From: Allolobophora icterica
Lineage: Eukaryota; Annelida; Clitellata; Crassiclitellata; Lumbricidae
NCBI GenBank assembly: GCA_963556255.1
Contig: OY744617.1
Span: forward strand, 26,202,871-26,266,870
Length of the DNA stretch: 64,000 bases
Direction of reading: 5' to 3'
Each line of letters begins with the position of its first letter. The first letter of the stretch is position 1. The notes beneath the pieces were generated by a model, which worked only from the letters and a program-made list of their open reading frames with translations, was not told the origin of the DNA and made no database searches. Of this stretch, positions 1 through 47,332 are shown in pieces. Made by a program: the position numbers and the translations under genes.

Positions 1-325
1 ACTTTCTAGTATAATTTCACTTGAAGCAACCATCGACAAATGCCTTACAAGTGCATTATTATTATGGTGCTATAGAAGTTATTAGGTTACATTAGGTTAG
101 TTTTGCTGACCTTGTCAGTGTTCCTGTCGATGGTGCTGTGCTGTTTGATGCATGGTAGGTTAATTGGCTCGCCACCAAACGACTGATGGTACTGGACTTT
201 GCGACATCCCTTCGCATCTTGCTCATATGTACCTGGACTGAATAAAAAGTAATAATTTACTCAGGTGAATCCACAAATTATCCAACACGTTTGTTTGAAA
301 CCACAGTCATGTTCACTGAGACCAC

Positions 326-770
326 AGTGGGCCTGCATCACACCTGGGACTAACATTGCTAAAAGGGTATATGAAGCTGATGAATATAGGATCTTTTATC
401 TAGATTATGTGTGTGGCTCCGAGTTTTACATCCGGGACCTTTGCAGGACCGGTTAGTCAAAACATGGGTCGCTTATAGCTGGCTTAACTTAATTAAAAAC
501 ACTTTTATCAATAAGAAAGCGTCTTCAATAATTTATAAATAGAATGTGTTCAAAGGAAGATTTTTATGATTGACAAGAGCACTTCCATATGCTGTCAGAT
601 CTGATCCAAGTCAATCCCCTGCTAGGTACCCGGATGTTACTTTTCTAAAAATAGACGGCCACAAACATCGCCTGCGATGCATGAGAAAAGACGAGCTCTG
701 ATTGGCTGATGCGTTGCCGCTTCATATCCCTTTAGCAATGTCAGTCCCAGATCACACCACTGGTGTCAAC
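326..770. repeat. Imperfect inverted repeat pair
   Basis: The segment near 335-380 (core GGGACTAACATTGCTAAAA) returns in reverse complement near 722-765 with a few mismatches, including the following GGGTATATGAAG. The arms could be two opposed copies of one repeat or ends of an old foldback element. No target duplication was recognised. Confidence 0.4.
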
Positions 771-1071
771 TGGTGGCCAGCTATGGGCCCAACTAACGTG
801 GCTCCCAGGGCAGGTCCTGAATTAACTGTAACTGTAGTTGTAATTAGGACATATTTATATAGCTATGTCACTTCTGAGCTACTTCTAAGATGCTTTACAA
901 TGTAAGCTGACAGCACAAATGCTAAGAGTTAAACAGTAAATAGATTTCAATTATTTCTCTAAAAACATGAAGAGTTTTGGCCTCCTGAATAGATGCAGGA
1001 ATAAAAAAATCCAAGTAGTAAAATTTTAAAATATTATGTTCGTTCATTCATTTTTTCCTGGAGTCTGACAG

Positions 1072-1140
1072 CATATAATAATAGTAATAATAATAATAAT
1101 AATAATAATACAACGAATTATATAGCGCCATAGCACAACC
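1072..1140 (-). repeat. SINE-like 3' end with (ATT)n tail
   Basis: Read on the minus strand, a GGCGCTATATAATT motif runs into an (ATT)n tail. The same GGCGCTATATAAAT-type 3' motif ends other repeats here (35340, 55935, 61500, 63570), which marks it as the tail of a short retroelement family. Confidence 0.45.
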
Positions 1141-1484
1141 GAGGTCAAAGATAAGGGCACTGTACGTGAGTTACAAAAATCAATGACAGCACACCTCCAT
1201 TCATTCACTCACAGACAATCCCAACCAAGGGAGTTTTCTAGTGTTGACAGAAGACAGTACTTCTACCTACCAAACTAAATGCATTTTGAATTAGTTCACT
1301 GCTTCAATAAAAACAGACTTTCAATTCAAACACTTGTATAACTTATAGTTCTAATTATGTGCTTAAAATATTGTCAAATCCCAAACTATAATTATCTAAT
1401 TAATAACTAGAATTCAGAAAATAAATGAACAAAATTCTTTGACTTATTAAGCAGTAACTTGACCAAAATTCGTGATTCACAAAC

Positions 1485-4609
<3,125 letters not shown>

Positions 4610-4734
4610 CGTTGAAGTAAAGTTAAATCCTAATTGCACTTAATTTTAATTAAAAATTTCGGTCTATAAATCAACGATGCCTTCTAATAGCAATAAACAT
4701 CAAACATGGACCGCTCAACCGGAACAACTCTGTC

Positions 4735-4748
4735 GTAACCATAGAGAC
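4735..4748. promoter_or_regulatory. X-box-like RFX site upstream of PIFO
   Basis: GTAACCATAGAGAC matches 13 of 14 positions of the ciliary X-box consensus RYYNYYATRRNRAC (12 of its half-site bases plus the AT spacer), in either orientation. It lies 126 bp above the proposed PIFO start, with a CCAAT motif (4752-4756) and TATATATA (4764-4771) nearby. RFX factors drive many ciliary genes; use here is inferred. Confidence 0.5.
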
Positions 4749-4954
4749 ATCGCCAATAGTGTCTATATATACGGCAGTCGTTGTTCAGTATTTTAAACAT
4801 CACGATGTAAAGAAATGCAATGTAAATCTCCAAAATTTCTCAGAAAAAAAACCAAAGAGCTGGCTCAGGCAGATAAACTTATATCAAATGTAGTCAGCAG
4901 AAGTCATATTTTTTGGTCAATTTTGGGGTTATATCCCATTTGTTCAGTCCACTC

Positions 4955-5034
4955 TGATCTCTAGAAGCTCTAGAGGATCAGTTTGGCTTCAGACCAACTG
5001 GCAGTTGTACCAGTGCACTCACCTTCTTTCTACA
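4955..5034 (+). pseudogene. CR1-like non-LTR retrotransposon, 5' part (RT)
   Basis: A reading frame with the RT motif DQFGFRPTGS runs up to the LTR element and resumes after it at 10729. A stop lies just upstream of this motif, so the copy appears truncated at its 5' end near 4955. Confidence 0.8.
5030..5034. repeat. Target-site duplication CTACA (left)
   Basis: Matches CTACA at 10724-10728 exactly; produced by integration of the LTR retrotransposon. Confidence 0.9.
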
Positions 5035-5466
5035 TGTCGCGGTCGACTCCTTCGATCGCAACGACGAACCAACGAAGGAACTATTAAAAGATCTTTATTT
5101 AAAAATAAAGTCGATTAAGTGTAGAGTAAGTCAACTCGTCTATCAAATATCACAATCGTAGACAGCACACAGGTTGGCTGGTCTCGATTGAACGTTATAC
5201 GATCAATGTTTCAACGTTTACAAATCTTCGTCAAAAGGCCCTTAATGTACATCAGGTCTATCTTATATAGAGTTCTCCCGGATTCCAGAACGTTCTGTGA
5301 CGTCACTGTACTTTTCCCTGGAAAGTCCTACTGAACACGTATATCCTTGTTGCATGCAACGAATTAATGTTGACAGCTTGCTGCAGAATTTTCCGTGCGT
5401 TGTAAACAAGCTTGTTGACGCGTCGGTTTTCTTCCCTTGATGCATGCACCCGCGTAGACCACGACA
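5035..5466 (-). repeat. 3' LTR (left copy)
   Basis: 432 bp starting TGTCGCGG and ending CCACGACA. In element sense it holds a CRE palindrome TGACGTCA (5298-5305), a TATATAAG box (5262-5270) and an AATAAA signal (5094-5099), in the order expected for U3, R and U5. Confidence 0.95.
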
Positions 5467-5480
5467 TTCCCTCCGCCCTC
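5467..5480 (-). other. Polypurine tract of the LTR element
   Basis: On the minus strand GAGGGCGGAGGGAA lies directly against the 3' LTR, the usual place for the plus-strand primer. Confidence 0.75.
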
Positions 5481-5661
5481 AGATGATGACACGTCTTCAG
5501 CACCATCCCGAACGGGTCATCACGATCAAGCCGGGCCCCCAGACTCCATCTCGACACATCATACACAAACAAAACAAAACACATCAGTTAGTCAATTTAT
5601 CTATACAATTTGCGGGCTCGATCCTTGTGTGTCGGGCCACCCTCCCCCTTCACCCTCCGAG

Positions 5662-8600
5662 TCACAACCGAGAGAGGAAATCAGCCACCGTGTTCCGACG
5701 TCCAGGACGATACCGAAAGTCCACGTTAAACTCTTGCAATGCTAACGCCCAACGAGTCAGTTTCGCACTCTTAGGGCTTGCATCTGTGAGATAAGACAAA
5801 GGATTATGATCTGAATAAATGATTATCCTTGATAAAAATATCCATGACTTGAATCGTTTAAGTGCCCAAATTACTGCGAAAGCCTCTCTCTCAATTGTAG
5901 ACCAATGCATCTGTGTATCTGTAAGTTTAAGGCTAGCAAAAGCAATTGGTTTTTCTTGACCTTCTTCGGTCCACTGAAACAAGCAACACCCGACCGCGGT
6001 GGCACTTGCGTCAACACTTAAACCAAATTCCTTAGTGAAATCAATGGTATGCAACTGTGTAGCTTTACTGAGATCATCCTTTAACTTATCTAGTGCTTCT
6101 TGATGCTTTTGCTCCCAAGGCACCTTCGTAGGTATGTTATCTCGTGTCAAATCAGTTATTACCCGTGCTTTTTCAGCTAAAGCAGGTATAAAATTTCGAA
6201 AGTAACTGAAAAAACCCATAACCTTTCTAACGTCCTTCTTTGTTGTTGGAGGATGGATATCATTGATCGTAGCGATCTTACCTGGATCAGGTTCAATACA
6301 ACCTGACCCTACTATACCAAATTCTTCATCTTGATCAACAATTACTGAACAGCTATTGATCATCGCTTGTTCGAGTCGTTCATGGTATCGCTTGATCTTA
6401 TTTGCGTGTAAATGTCTTTGTTTTCCCTCTATTTCTACTATATAAGAATATGGGGATTTAACCTTGACTACGGTAGCAGGTCCTTGCCATCGACTATAAA
6501 ATTTAGAACTACCAAAATCTGGTGCTAATACTGCTACTTTATCTCCAACTTCGTATTTTCTGTCAGTACTACGCAAGTTATAATAATCTGCATACCGCTT
6601 TGTTTCTATATCACTATAGTAATCTGCATAAACTTTCGCGAATTCAAGGTTTTCCTTCAGTGATTGGAGATACTCTTCGGGTGATTTACCTAAGTTAAGA
6701 GGTACTTTTCGTTCGCCAGCCCACGATTCCTTCAACACACTAAGTGGACCCCGAGGAAGAGTTCCATAAACCATAGTGAATGGCGAAATATGAGTCGTGC
6801 CTGAAGGTTTTTCTCTAAGGCTCCACAGAACAAACGGTAACAATTGGTGCCATCCACGAGGATCAGATTGAGCAAGCTTAAAGATCATGGTTTTCAAGCT
6901 TTGGTTGCATCTTTCAACCAATCCAGCTGCCTCAGGATGTCCAGGGGTATTAAATCTGGGACTACAACCCATTCGCCGCAAAAATTCTTTCGTCAAACGA
7001 CTGGTAAAGTTGGTACCACAATCAGAACTGATGATCCTTGGAATAGAAAAGGTTGTAAAAACTTGCAACAGAGCTTCACAAACTCCCTTTGCATTCAGCG
7101 ATCTAAGAGGATACGCCATCGGCCAACGAGAAAATTTGTCCACCAGAACCAGAGCATAATTGTACTGGGGTTTCGATTTGTTGGATTCTCCAGTCACTAC
7201 CATAGGGCCAATACAATCCATATTTAGATGGTTAAAACAGAGTTCATCCGCCCTCGGAATAGGAGTGATCGGGACTCGATCTGCCACTTTAACTGGAGTT
7301 CTTAGTTGACAAATTTGACAAGACGCACAATATTCGCGAATCCTCTCATCCATTCTTGGAAACCAAAAGTTTAATTTGATCCTGGCTCTCGTTGCCTTAA
7401 AAGCCATGTGCCCAGCACATGGGGCATCGTGTGCTACTCGCAAGACAACCTCGATTCTATCTTCCGGTAAACATAATTGATTAACCTTATGTCCCATAAT
7501 TTCCCCTTTGTGGTACAGGAGGTTATTATCTATAAAGAAATTATTTTTATTCTGTCTCGCTTGTTGCCAGCAAGATATAAGATTGTGACAATTCTGTTGC
7601 TCACGCAATAAAGTATCATTATTCGCTACTCCCTCATCAGACTTGAACTCTGTTGACTCAACATCAAGAAAATTATCTGAATCATCAACTAGTTGCTCCT
7701 GAGAATATTCATTCACTTCTGACGGCAAGGATTCGTTGCTGTTACTTTTCTCGATATTAACTCCTAAGTTATCTTCTTCTGCCCCTTTATTTATTTGTAC
7801 ACATCGATCTACGCCAGCTACCATCACTACATATTGCGAACTATCCCTTAATAGGTCCACAACATGGGGTGTCAAAATAACCCGTTCATTTAGTTCAGGG
7901 ACTACAGCGAACATGACGCACAAAGATGGCGCAATGTTCGTCGTTCCTTCCATTGAATTAGCTAATTTCATGTGTAGGTATACTACATCTGCCTTACATC
8001 CTTCTCCCTGAAAACCAATTATATTAATCCGTTTAATCACGGGTAAGTTTAGTGACTCAATTAATTTCTTATCAATACAACAAATTTCTGCTCCTGAATC
8101 AGATAATGCTGGCTGAGAAGGGAGATCTTCAATCTGTACATTGATATACGACCTCTCTTGTAATCCATCAATACTATTCTCGTATACCCTTACAGCAGTT
8201 TCCAAGCCTATTGGTTTAGAATTATCCAATAAATTCCCTTGCTTTACCTGTTCAGGTATCTCATGCAACACGTTGACCTTCTCAACAACTAAGTCGATCA
8301 CTTCTTCAGTTGGGTTCCCAAATATACAAGTACTCACCTTTTTAGAACTTGGTTTGGTCTGGCACTCCCTTGCCATATGACCCTTCTGATGACATAGGAA
8401 ACAGAGACCCTTTACCTTGGCCTCCTCCTGAGACACCCTCGCACCTATCTTGGCTTCACCCCTTATTTCCGGTTTGGGAGACTTGGGTTGAGCTGTCTGG
8501 TTATTGACTTGAACATGTGGTTGACCTCTCGTCCAATTGTTATACTTCGGTGTCGGATGACTACGGCATACTAAGTCATTCCCACCATCATGCGACGCTA

Positions 8601-9765
8601 CATAAATGTCAGCCGCATTAGCTATGTCTTCACAGCTCAACCACTCCTCTTTTTCTTGGGCCAAGATATAATCTAAACAAGCCTTCGACAAGGACTCCTT
8701 AAGCCGATCCGCAACCAATAAACTTACAAGTTTATCAAACTCATCAGTTATCTTTCTACTTTTCAAATAATACATAAGAGCCACACGCAATTTGGATGAA
8801 TAGATCGTAAATGATTCGTCCGATGCTTTGTGCAACGACCAAAATCGGGTTCTAAGATTTGAAGGGCTTATCTTAAACTCCCTTAGCAAAAACTCCTTCA
8901 GGAATTTGTAGTCATGGAGCTGTGCCTCAGTAAGGCGCATGGTTAATGCCTTAGCTCTTTCACTTAAAATGGCTAGCAATAATTTTGCTCTAACATCTTC
9001 ATCCACCTCATACACATTAAACAAACCATCCAAGTGATCAAAGAAACCTGGAATTTCTATAGGGTCGGAAGGAAATTTCCAAAGAATATTCTTAAGGGCA
9101 TCACTATAACGCTTAGTACGACTTGCTAAAGAATCTCTAACATTTCGTTCTTCCTGCTTTTCCTTCCTCTCCCTTTCTTCTTTCTCTTTCCGTTCCTTCT
9201 TTTCTCTTTCTTCTTTCTCTTTCCGTTCCTTCTTTTCTTCCTCTCTCCTCTTTTCCTCCCTTTCTTCCTTCTCCTTCCGTTCCTCCCTTTCTCTTTCTTC
9301 CTTCTCCTTCCGTTCCTCCCTTTCTCTTTCTTCCTTCTCCTTCCGTTCCTCCCTTTCTCTTTCTTCCTTCTCCCTTTGTTCTTTCTTTTCTTCCTCTCTC
9401 CTCTTTTCCTCCCTTTCTTCCTTCTCCTTCCGTTCCTCCCTTTCTCTTTCTTCCTTCTCCTTCCGTTCCTCCCTTTCTCTTTCTTCCTTCTCCTTCCGTT
9501 CCTCCCTTTGTTCTTCATATTTACGGATTTCGAACTCCAGACGGCGCTTCTGCAGCTCGTAATCCACTCCTGTTGGAGATATTGGACTACCCTTAAATTC
9601 CTCTTCCTCTTTTCCAATCTCCATGGCCCATTCTTCCATTAATTGATTTCGATCCCATGACATAACATCATCATCGTCCCTTCCTGCCTTCATAAGATAC
9701 ACCCTAAGGCGCTCAGACGACATTTTGCGAATATTCGCTTGCATCTCTGTTGTCAACGCTTCCAT
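5662..9765 (-). CDS. Gag-Pol polyprotein lacking the RT core
   Basis: 1,367 codons without a stop. The N-terminus holds a highly charged E/R/K repeat (about residues 75-205), followed by a Gag region and a CCHC knuckle CFLCHQKGHMAREC (about 454-467). The aspartic protease shows LSDSGAE (about 555). Integrase has an HHCC zinc domain (His near 779; CASCQIC near 815) and a D,D35E core: D in MDCIGP near 849, D in SSDCGT near 915, E in LVERC near 950. A GPY/F-like module follows (RWQGPATVVKV). Then, at about residue 1154, the frame jumps to CIEPDPGKIATI, the end of RT, and on to RNase H (LSVDASATAVG, EREAFAVIW, YSDHNPLSY). The fingers/palm motifs, including YxDD, are absent. Because the frame is open, the loss was either in-frame or selected to remain so. 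Confidence 0.92.
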   Translation of the reverse strand: MEALTTEMQANIRKMSSERLRVYLMKAGRDDDDVMSWDRNQLMEEWAMEIGKEEEEFKGSPISPTGVDYELQKRRLEFEIRKYEEQREERKEKEEREREERKEKEEREREERKEKEEREEKRREEEKKEQREKEEREREERKEKEEREREERKEKEEREREERKEKEEREEKRREEEKKERKEKEEREKKERKEKEERERKEKQEERNVRDSLASRTKRYSDALKNILWKFPSDPIEIPGFFDHLDGLFNVYEVDEDVRAKLLLAILSERAKALTMRLTEAQLHDYKFLKEFLLREFKISPSNLRTRFWSLHKASDESFTIYSSKLRVALMYYLKSRKITDEFDKLVSLLVADRLKESLSKACLDYILAQEKEEWLSCEDIANAADIYVASHDGGNDLVCRSHPTPKYNNWTRGQPHVQVNNQTAQPKSPKPEIRGEAKIGARVSQEEAKVKGLCFLCHQKGHMARECQTKPSSKKVSTCIFGNPTEEVIDLVVEKVNVLHEIPEQVKQGNLLDNSKPIGLETAVRVYENSIDGLQERSYINVQIEDLPSQPALSDSGAEICCIDKKLIESLNLPVIKRINIIGFQGEGCKADVVYLHMKLANSMEGTTNIAPSLCVMFAVVPELNERVILTPHVVDLLRDSSQYVVMVAGVDRCVQINKGAEEDNLGVNIEKSNSNESLPSEVNEYSQEQLVDDSDNFLDVESTEFKSDEGVANNDTLLREQQNCHNLISCWQQARQNKNNFFIDNNLLYHKGEIMGHKVNQLCLPEDRIEVVLRVAHDAPCAGHMAFKATRARIKLNFWFPRMDERIREYCASCQICQLRTPVKVADRVPITPIPRADELCFNHLNMDCIGPMVVTGESNKSKPQYNYALVLVDKFSRWPMAYPLRSLNAKGVCEALLQVFTTFSIPRIISSDCGTNFTSRLTKEFLRRMGCSPRFNTPGHPEAAGLVERCNQSLKTMIFKLAQSDPRGWHQLLPFVLWSLREKPSGTTHISPFTMVYGTLPRGPLSVLKESWAGERKVPLNLGKSPEEYLQSLKENLEFAKVYADYYSDIETKRYADYYNLRSTDRKYEVGDKVAVLAPDFGSSKFYSRWQGPATVVKVKSPYSYIVEIEGKQRHLHANKIKRYHERLEQAMINSCSVIVDQDEEFGIVGSGCIEPDPGKIATINDIHPPTTKKDVRKVMGFFSYFRNFIPALAEKARVITDLTRDNIPTKVPWEQKHQEALDKLKDDLSKATQLHTIDFTKEFGLSVDASATAVGCCLFQWTEEGQEKPIAFASLKLTDTQMHWSTIEREAFAVIWALKRFKSWIFLSRIIIYSDHNPLSYLTDASPKSAKLTRWALALQEFNVDFRYRPGRRNTVADFLSRL
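9140..9530 (-). repeat. Coding minisatellite in gag (charged 11-residue repeat)
   Basis: Imperfect 33-bp units encode repeated REREERKEKEE-type blocks with EEKRREEEKKE variants, predicted to form a long charged helix or coiled coil. Retained in frame within the Gag N-terminus. Confidence 0.85.
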
Positions 9766-10269
9766 TTTTACAAACAGTCAGTCAACAACAATCAACAACA
9801 AAAAAACAGACACCACGCGGCAAACCCGCCACCCAAAAGGAAAATTCCACAACCCAAAGTGCAACTATTCAGTATCCAAAGAAGTACACTCGCCAAGTAC
9901 GCAAAAACTATACAAGCTCACGCAAGTCTGGCCTCGATCACAACAATGGATCAAATTTCAAAGAAATAATCAGCAGATATTGAAAGAGAAATAATGGCTG
10001 CCTCCCACTCGGCTGCAACTCCACTCTCTTTTCTCCTTCTCAGCCACGACAACACCTAGGATCTTACCCGTATGTTGACTGCTGTCTTCTGCTGTCTCAG
10101 CCGAACGACGCACTTCGTTCGTCCGACTGTCGTATGCCGATTCACCCGTCTCCCACGGTAGAAAGGCGTCTCGATCCGCTCGCTGTCTGGAACAGACCGT
10201 CTCTTGATCCTCCGGGTTGACTCCTTCCTCCGCCGGCTCGCGTCTTCTTCACCGGATCCAACACCGATG
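9766..10269 (-). other. 5' untranslated leader of the LTR element
   Basis: About 500 bp between the primer-binding site and the gag start. No conserved ORF was seen here. Confidence 0.6.
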
Positions 10270-10287
10270 ATCCCACTTCTGACACCA
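10270..10287 (-). other. Primer-binding site matching tRNA-Leu
   Basis: The plus strand reads ATCCCACTTCTGACACCA, the 3' end of a tRNA-Leu including CCA, so the element strand is complementary to it. Four bases separate it from the 5' LTR. The tRNA assignment is from memory of tRNA-Leu 3' ends. Confidence 0.8.
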
Positions 10288-10291
10288 ATAA

Positions 10292-10723
10292 TGTCGCGGT
10301 CGACTCCTTCGATCGCAACGACGAACCAACGAAGGAACTATTAAAAGATCTTTATTTAAAAATAAAGTCGATTAAGTGTAGAGTAAGTCAACTCGTCTAT
10401 CAAATATCACAATCGTAGACAGCACACAGGTTGGCTGGTCTCGATTGAACGTTATACGATCAATGTTTCAACGTTTACAAATCTTCGTCAAAAGGCCCTT
10501 AATGTACATCAGGTCTATCTTATATAGAGTTCTCCCGGATTCCAGAACGTTCTGTGACGTCACTGTACTTTTCCCTGGAAAGTCCTACTGAACACGTATA
10601 TCCTTGTTGCATGCAACGAATTAATGTTGACAGCTTGCTGCAGAATTTTCCGTGCGTTGTAAACAAGCTTGTTGACGCGTCGGTTTTCTTCCCTTGATGC
10701 ATGCACCCGCGTAGACCACGACA
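10292..10723 (-). repeat. 5' LTR (right copy)
   Basis: 432 bp at a constant offset of 5,257 from the left LTR, with no difference noticed by eye. Carries the same CRE (10555-10562) and TATA box (10519-10527), which would drive element transcription leftwards. Confidence 0.95.
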
Positions 10724-12045
10724 CTACATCACGTCACCCAGATGCTAGAAAGTAACTCTTATGTGCGTTGTTTGTTAGTCGACTTCTCTAAAGCTTTTGA
10801 TGTTGTTGACCATTCAGTTCTAATACCTAAAGTCATGGCTTTAAACATGCTGCCTGAAATTTCAAATTGGGTCATTGACTTCCTAAGTGGTCGATCTCAA
10901 GTCCTCAAATATGGCAATGTACTTTCTGATTCTACTTCCATTAATCGCAGTATTATCCAAGGGTCTGGTCTTGGTCCCACCCTCTACATTGTAATGGAGA
11001 GCGATCTTAAACCCGTCTCTCTGTCCAACATCCTTTTCAAATTTGCAGATGATACTAACCTTCTCACCCCCCAAAATTCTCCTGTTAGCTTGGAATCTGA
11101 ATTTGATAATATTAAGGATTGGGCCTCCAGGAACAGAATGACACTTAATTTTTCCAAGACTAAAGAAATTGTATTTCATAGACCGAATCCAAGACACTTA
11201 TCTCTTCCGGATCCTATCAGCAATGTTGAAAGAGTAAAAATTGTCAAATTGCTGGGTGTTCTTTTTCGAGAAGACTTAAAATTTGATGACCATGTTTCAT
11301 TTATTTTGAAGATATGCAGCCAACGCCTATACCCCCTAAAAGTCCTCCGATCTCAAGGAATGCCTCCCAGCAAACTAAAGAACATTTTTCAAGCCCTTGT
11401 AGTCTCCCGACTAACGTATGCCATACCATCTTGGGGGGGATTCCTGTCGGCTGAGCTGGGTGGAAAAATTGAATCTTTTTTGCGCAGGGCTGGGCGCAGT
11501 AACCTCTTTAGTGGTGATGGTTTAACTTTAGAGAAGTTTTGTGAAAAAATTGAATTGAAGTTCTTCAAAAGCATCCAGTCACCCCAACACTGTCTTCACC
11601 AATTACTGCCTGCAGAGCACCTTCATAAATTCAACTTAAGAAAAAGGGGACATGCTTTTGAATTACCGCACTTTAATACATTGCTACATAAGAAATCCTT
11701 CATCATTCGCTCACTGTACAAGTATAAAAACTGGGTTAATGCTGGTTCTAGTACCTGTTCTGATATCTAAACTGGCTCTTTTTGTAGACCATAGTAATGC
11801 TTATGTTCCTTAGAATGTAAGGCTTAGATCATAACTTTAGTTATAGATAGGCCTATGTATGTAAATAAGACACTATCGTTTATTGTTTATAATACTGTAT
11901 AATGTATATGTATGTAAATAAGACATTATATAGAATTGCTTGTGTTTAAACTGTCTTACAGTATTACTGATATTGTGATCCTTTTGTATGTATTGTTGTA
12001 AAGTATGAGCGTTTGTCTTATACTAATAAAAGATTACTTACTTAC
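10724..12045 (+). mobile_element. CR1-like non-LTR retrotransposon, 3' part
   Basis: The continuation of the element split at 5034. It holds the rest of the RT ORF, about 270 bp of 3' UTR and a terminal (TTAC)n repeat at about 12035-12050. The short tandem tail, not poly(A), is typical of CR1/L2-type elements. Confidence 0.85.
10742..11770 (+). pseudogene. RT domain of CR1-like element, 5'-truncated
   Basis: 342 open codons from the first ATG; the frame also extends upstream through HHVTQMLESNS to the LTR junction. Conserved RT motifs are LLVDFSKAFDVVDH (motif A), IIQGSGLGPTLY (motif B-like), FADDTNLL (catalytic palm) and WASRNRMTLNFSKTKE followed by KLLGV. The endonuclease domain and RT N-terminus are missing, so the copy cannot move itself. 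The family name rests on motif similarity to CR1/L2/Jockey-type elements and is not exact. Confidence 0.85.
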
Positions 12046-13000
12046 TTACTCTGAAGTAGGCTAGTTTAGCCTGAATTAATTTATTATTTTTAGTTCTTAT
12101 ACCAACAACTTTGGCTTATGATCTGAAATATTATGACGCACAGCATAATTTACGTTTCAAGTAGTTATAGGGTCAAACATGAAACGTGCGGCCTATTTTA
12201 CAAGCTCGATCAGCGCGCATTACGCAGCTTCTCTTGAATTGACCTTTGACCTGTAGGCCTAGATGGCGTTGAAACTGACCAAACAATCACGCATTAACAG
12301 ATCCATTTGTTGAAAAGCGGTGAATTCCTTGACACAGCTTTAACTTGAGATTTGTGAAGTAAATCTGAACAATTGGACCAAAGTTCACAGACGTATGCAT
12401 GTGCATGATGAAGCTCAAATGAAATGGTGATATAGCTTCAGACAGACAGATAGACAGACAGACACAGACCGACAGACAAGACAGGCGGATAGACAGAGAG
12501 ATCTGTAGACTATTTTAAACGCGTCACGACGCGGTAAAATCGGAATAGCTATCTATTATTAAATTTTCAGCAGACGTAGAGTATGTTATTGACATCGCCC
12601 GTGTTTGAACTCTCCCATGTGCATTTACGAACTTTACACATCGCATCATAATATCACAATTTCACGAAAATTCACGTTACATTACGTAAAATATCTCTGG
12701 CAGAATCTACCAATTAGATACCAGCTAAAATTCTTGTTTTTAATTTTTTAGCCAATCACAGGTGCTCTTAGATGTGACTATTATATGACTAAATAAAACC
12801 GGATAGCGTAAGTTTAAAAAAATCGTAAATTATGTTAACAGCGTGAATTAAGCCTGTAGTTTTTTTTAAATATATTTTCATAATTATAGCAATAACTAGG
12901 CCTACAGTGAACACAACAACTATATGTTAGAGCTATGTAGTTAAAGACCGCAGTCAACATTACTGAACCTAGTGTGATTTAACTTATCCAGTTTGGAACG
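12046..13000. other. Intergenic; nothing but a short GACA repeat
   Basis: No conserved ORF was recognised. A (GACA)n-like run lies near 12447-12500. Confidence 0.5.
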
Positions 13001-13008
13001 AGAACCGA

Positions 13009-13055
13009 CCAATAGCCGATCACATGCAAAGTGTTGTTATTAATCTTCATCCAAT
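13009..13055 (+). promoter_or_regulatory. Paired CCAAT boxes upstream of FBXL20
   Basis: GACCAATAG (CCAAT at 13009-13013) and ATCCAATCAG (CCAAT at 13051-13055) lie 110-160 bp above the proposed start codon with no clear TATA box. This suits a TATA-less NF-Y-type promoter. Inferred. Confidence 0.45.
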
Positions 13056-13166
13056 CAGAAATTGTGTAAGAATGTGTCGCAGCTGAGCGTTGTTGTTTCT
13101 GGCGATGGATGATGGTGTCCGTATTCGTATCGTGTAGGGTTATTTTATAGATGATTGTCGTTCAAA

Positions 13167-47332
<34,166 letters not shown>

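Larger units (their letters stand above)
1..1484. other. Intergenic or PIFO intron; no gene seen
   Basis: No conserved coding exon was recognised on either strand. The last PIFO exon should follow exon 4 leftwards but was not found, so it probably lies beyond position 1. The stretch holds an imperfect inverted repeat (about 326-385 against 722-770) and a minus-strand retroelement 3' end near 1072-1140. Confidence 0.5.
5035..10723 (-). mobile_element. Gmr1-like Ty3/gypsy LTR retrotransposon, complete ends, RT core deleted
   Basis: A 5,689-bp element on the minus strand with two 432-bp LTRs, a tRNA-Leu primer-binding site, a purine-rich tract and one gag-pol ORF. It is flanked by a perfect 5-bp duplication. 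Integrase precedes the RT tail and RNase H. In most Ty3/gypsy elements integrase comes last; the Gmr1 clade has the order seen here. LTRs looked identical on reading, so the insertion is young. The RT catalytic core is absent, so this copy should be non-autonomous. Confidence 0.93.
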
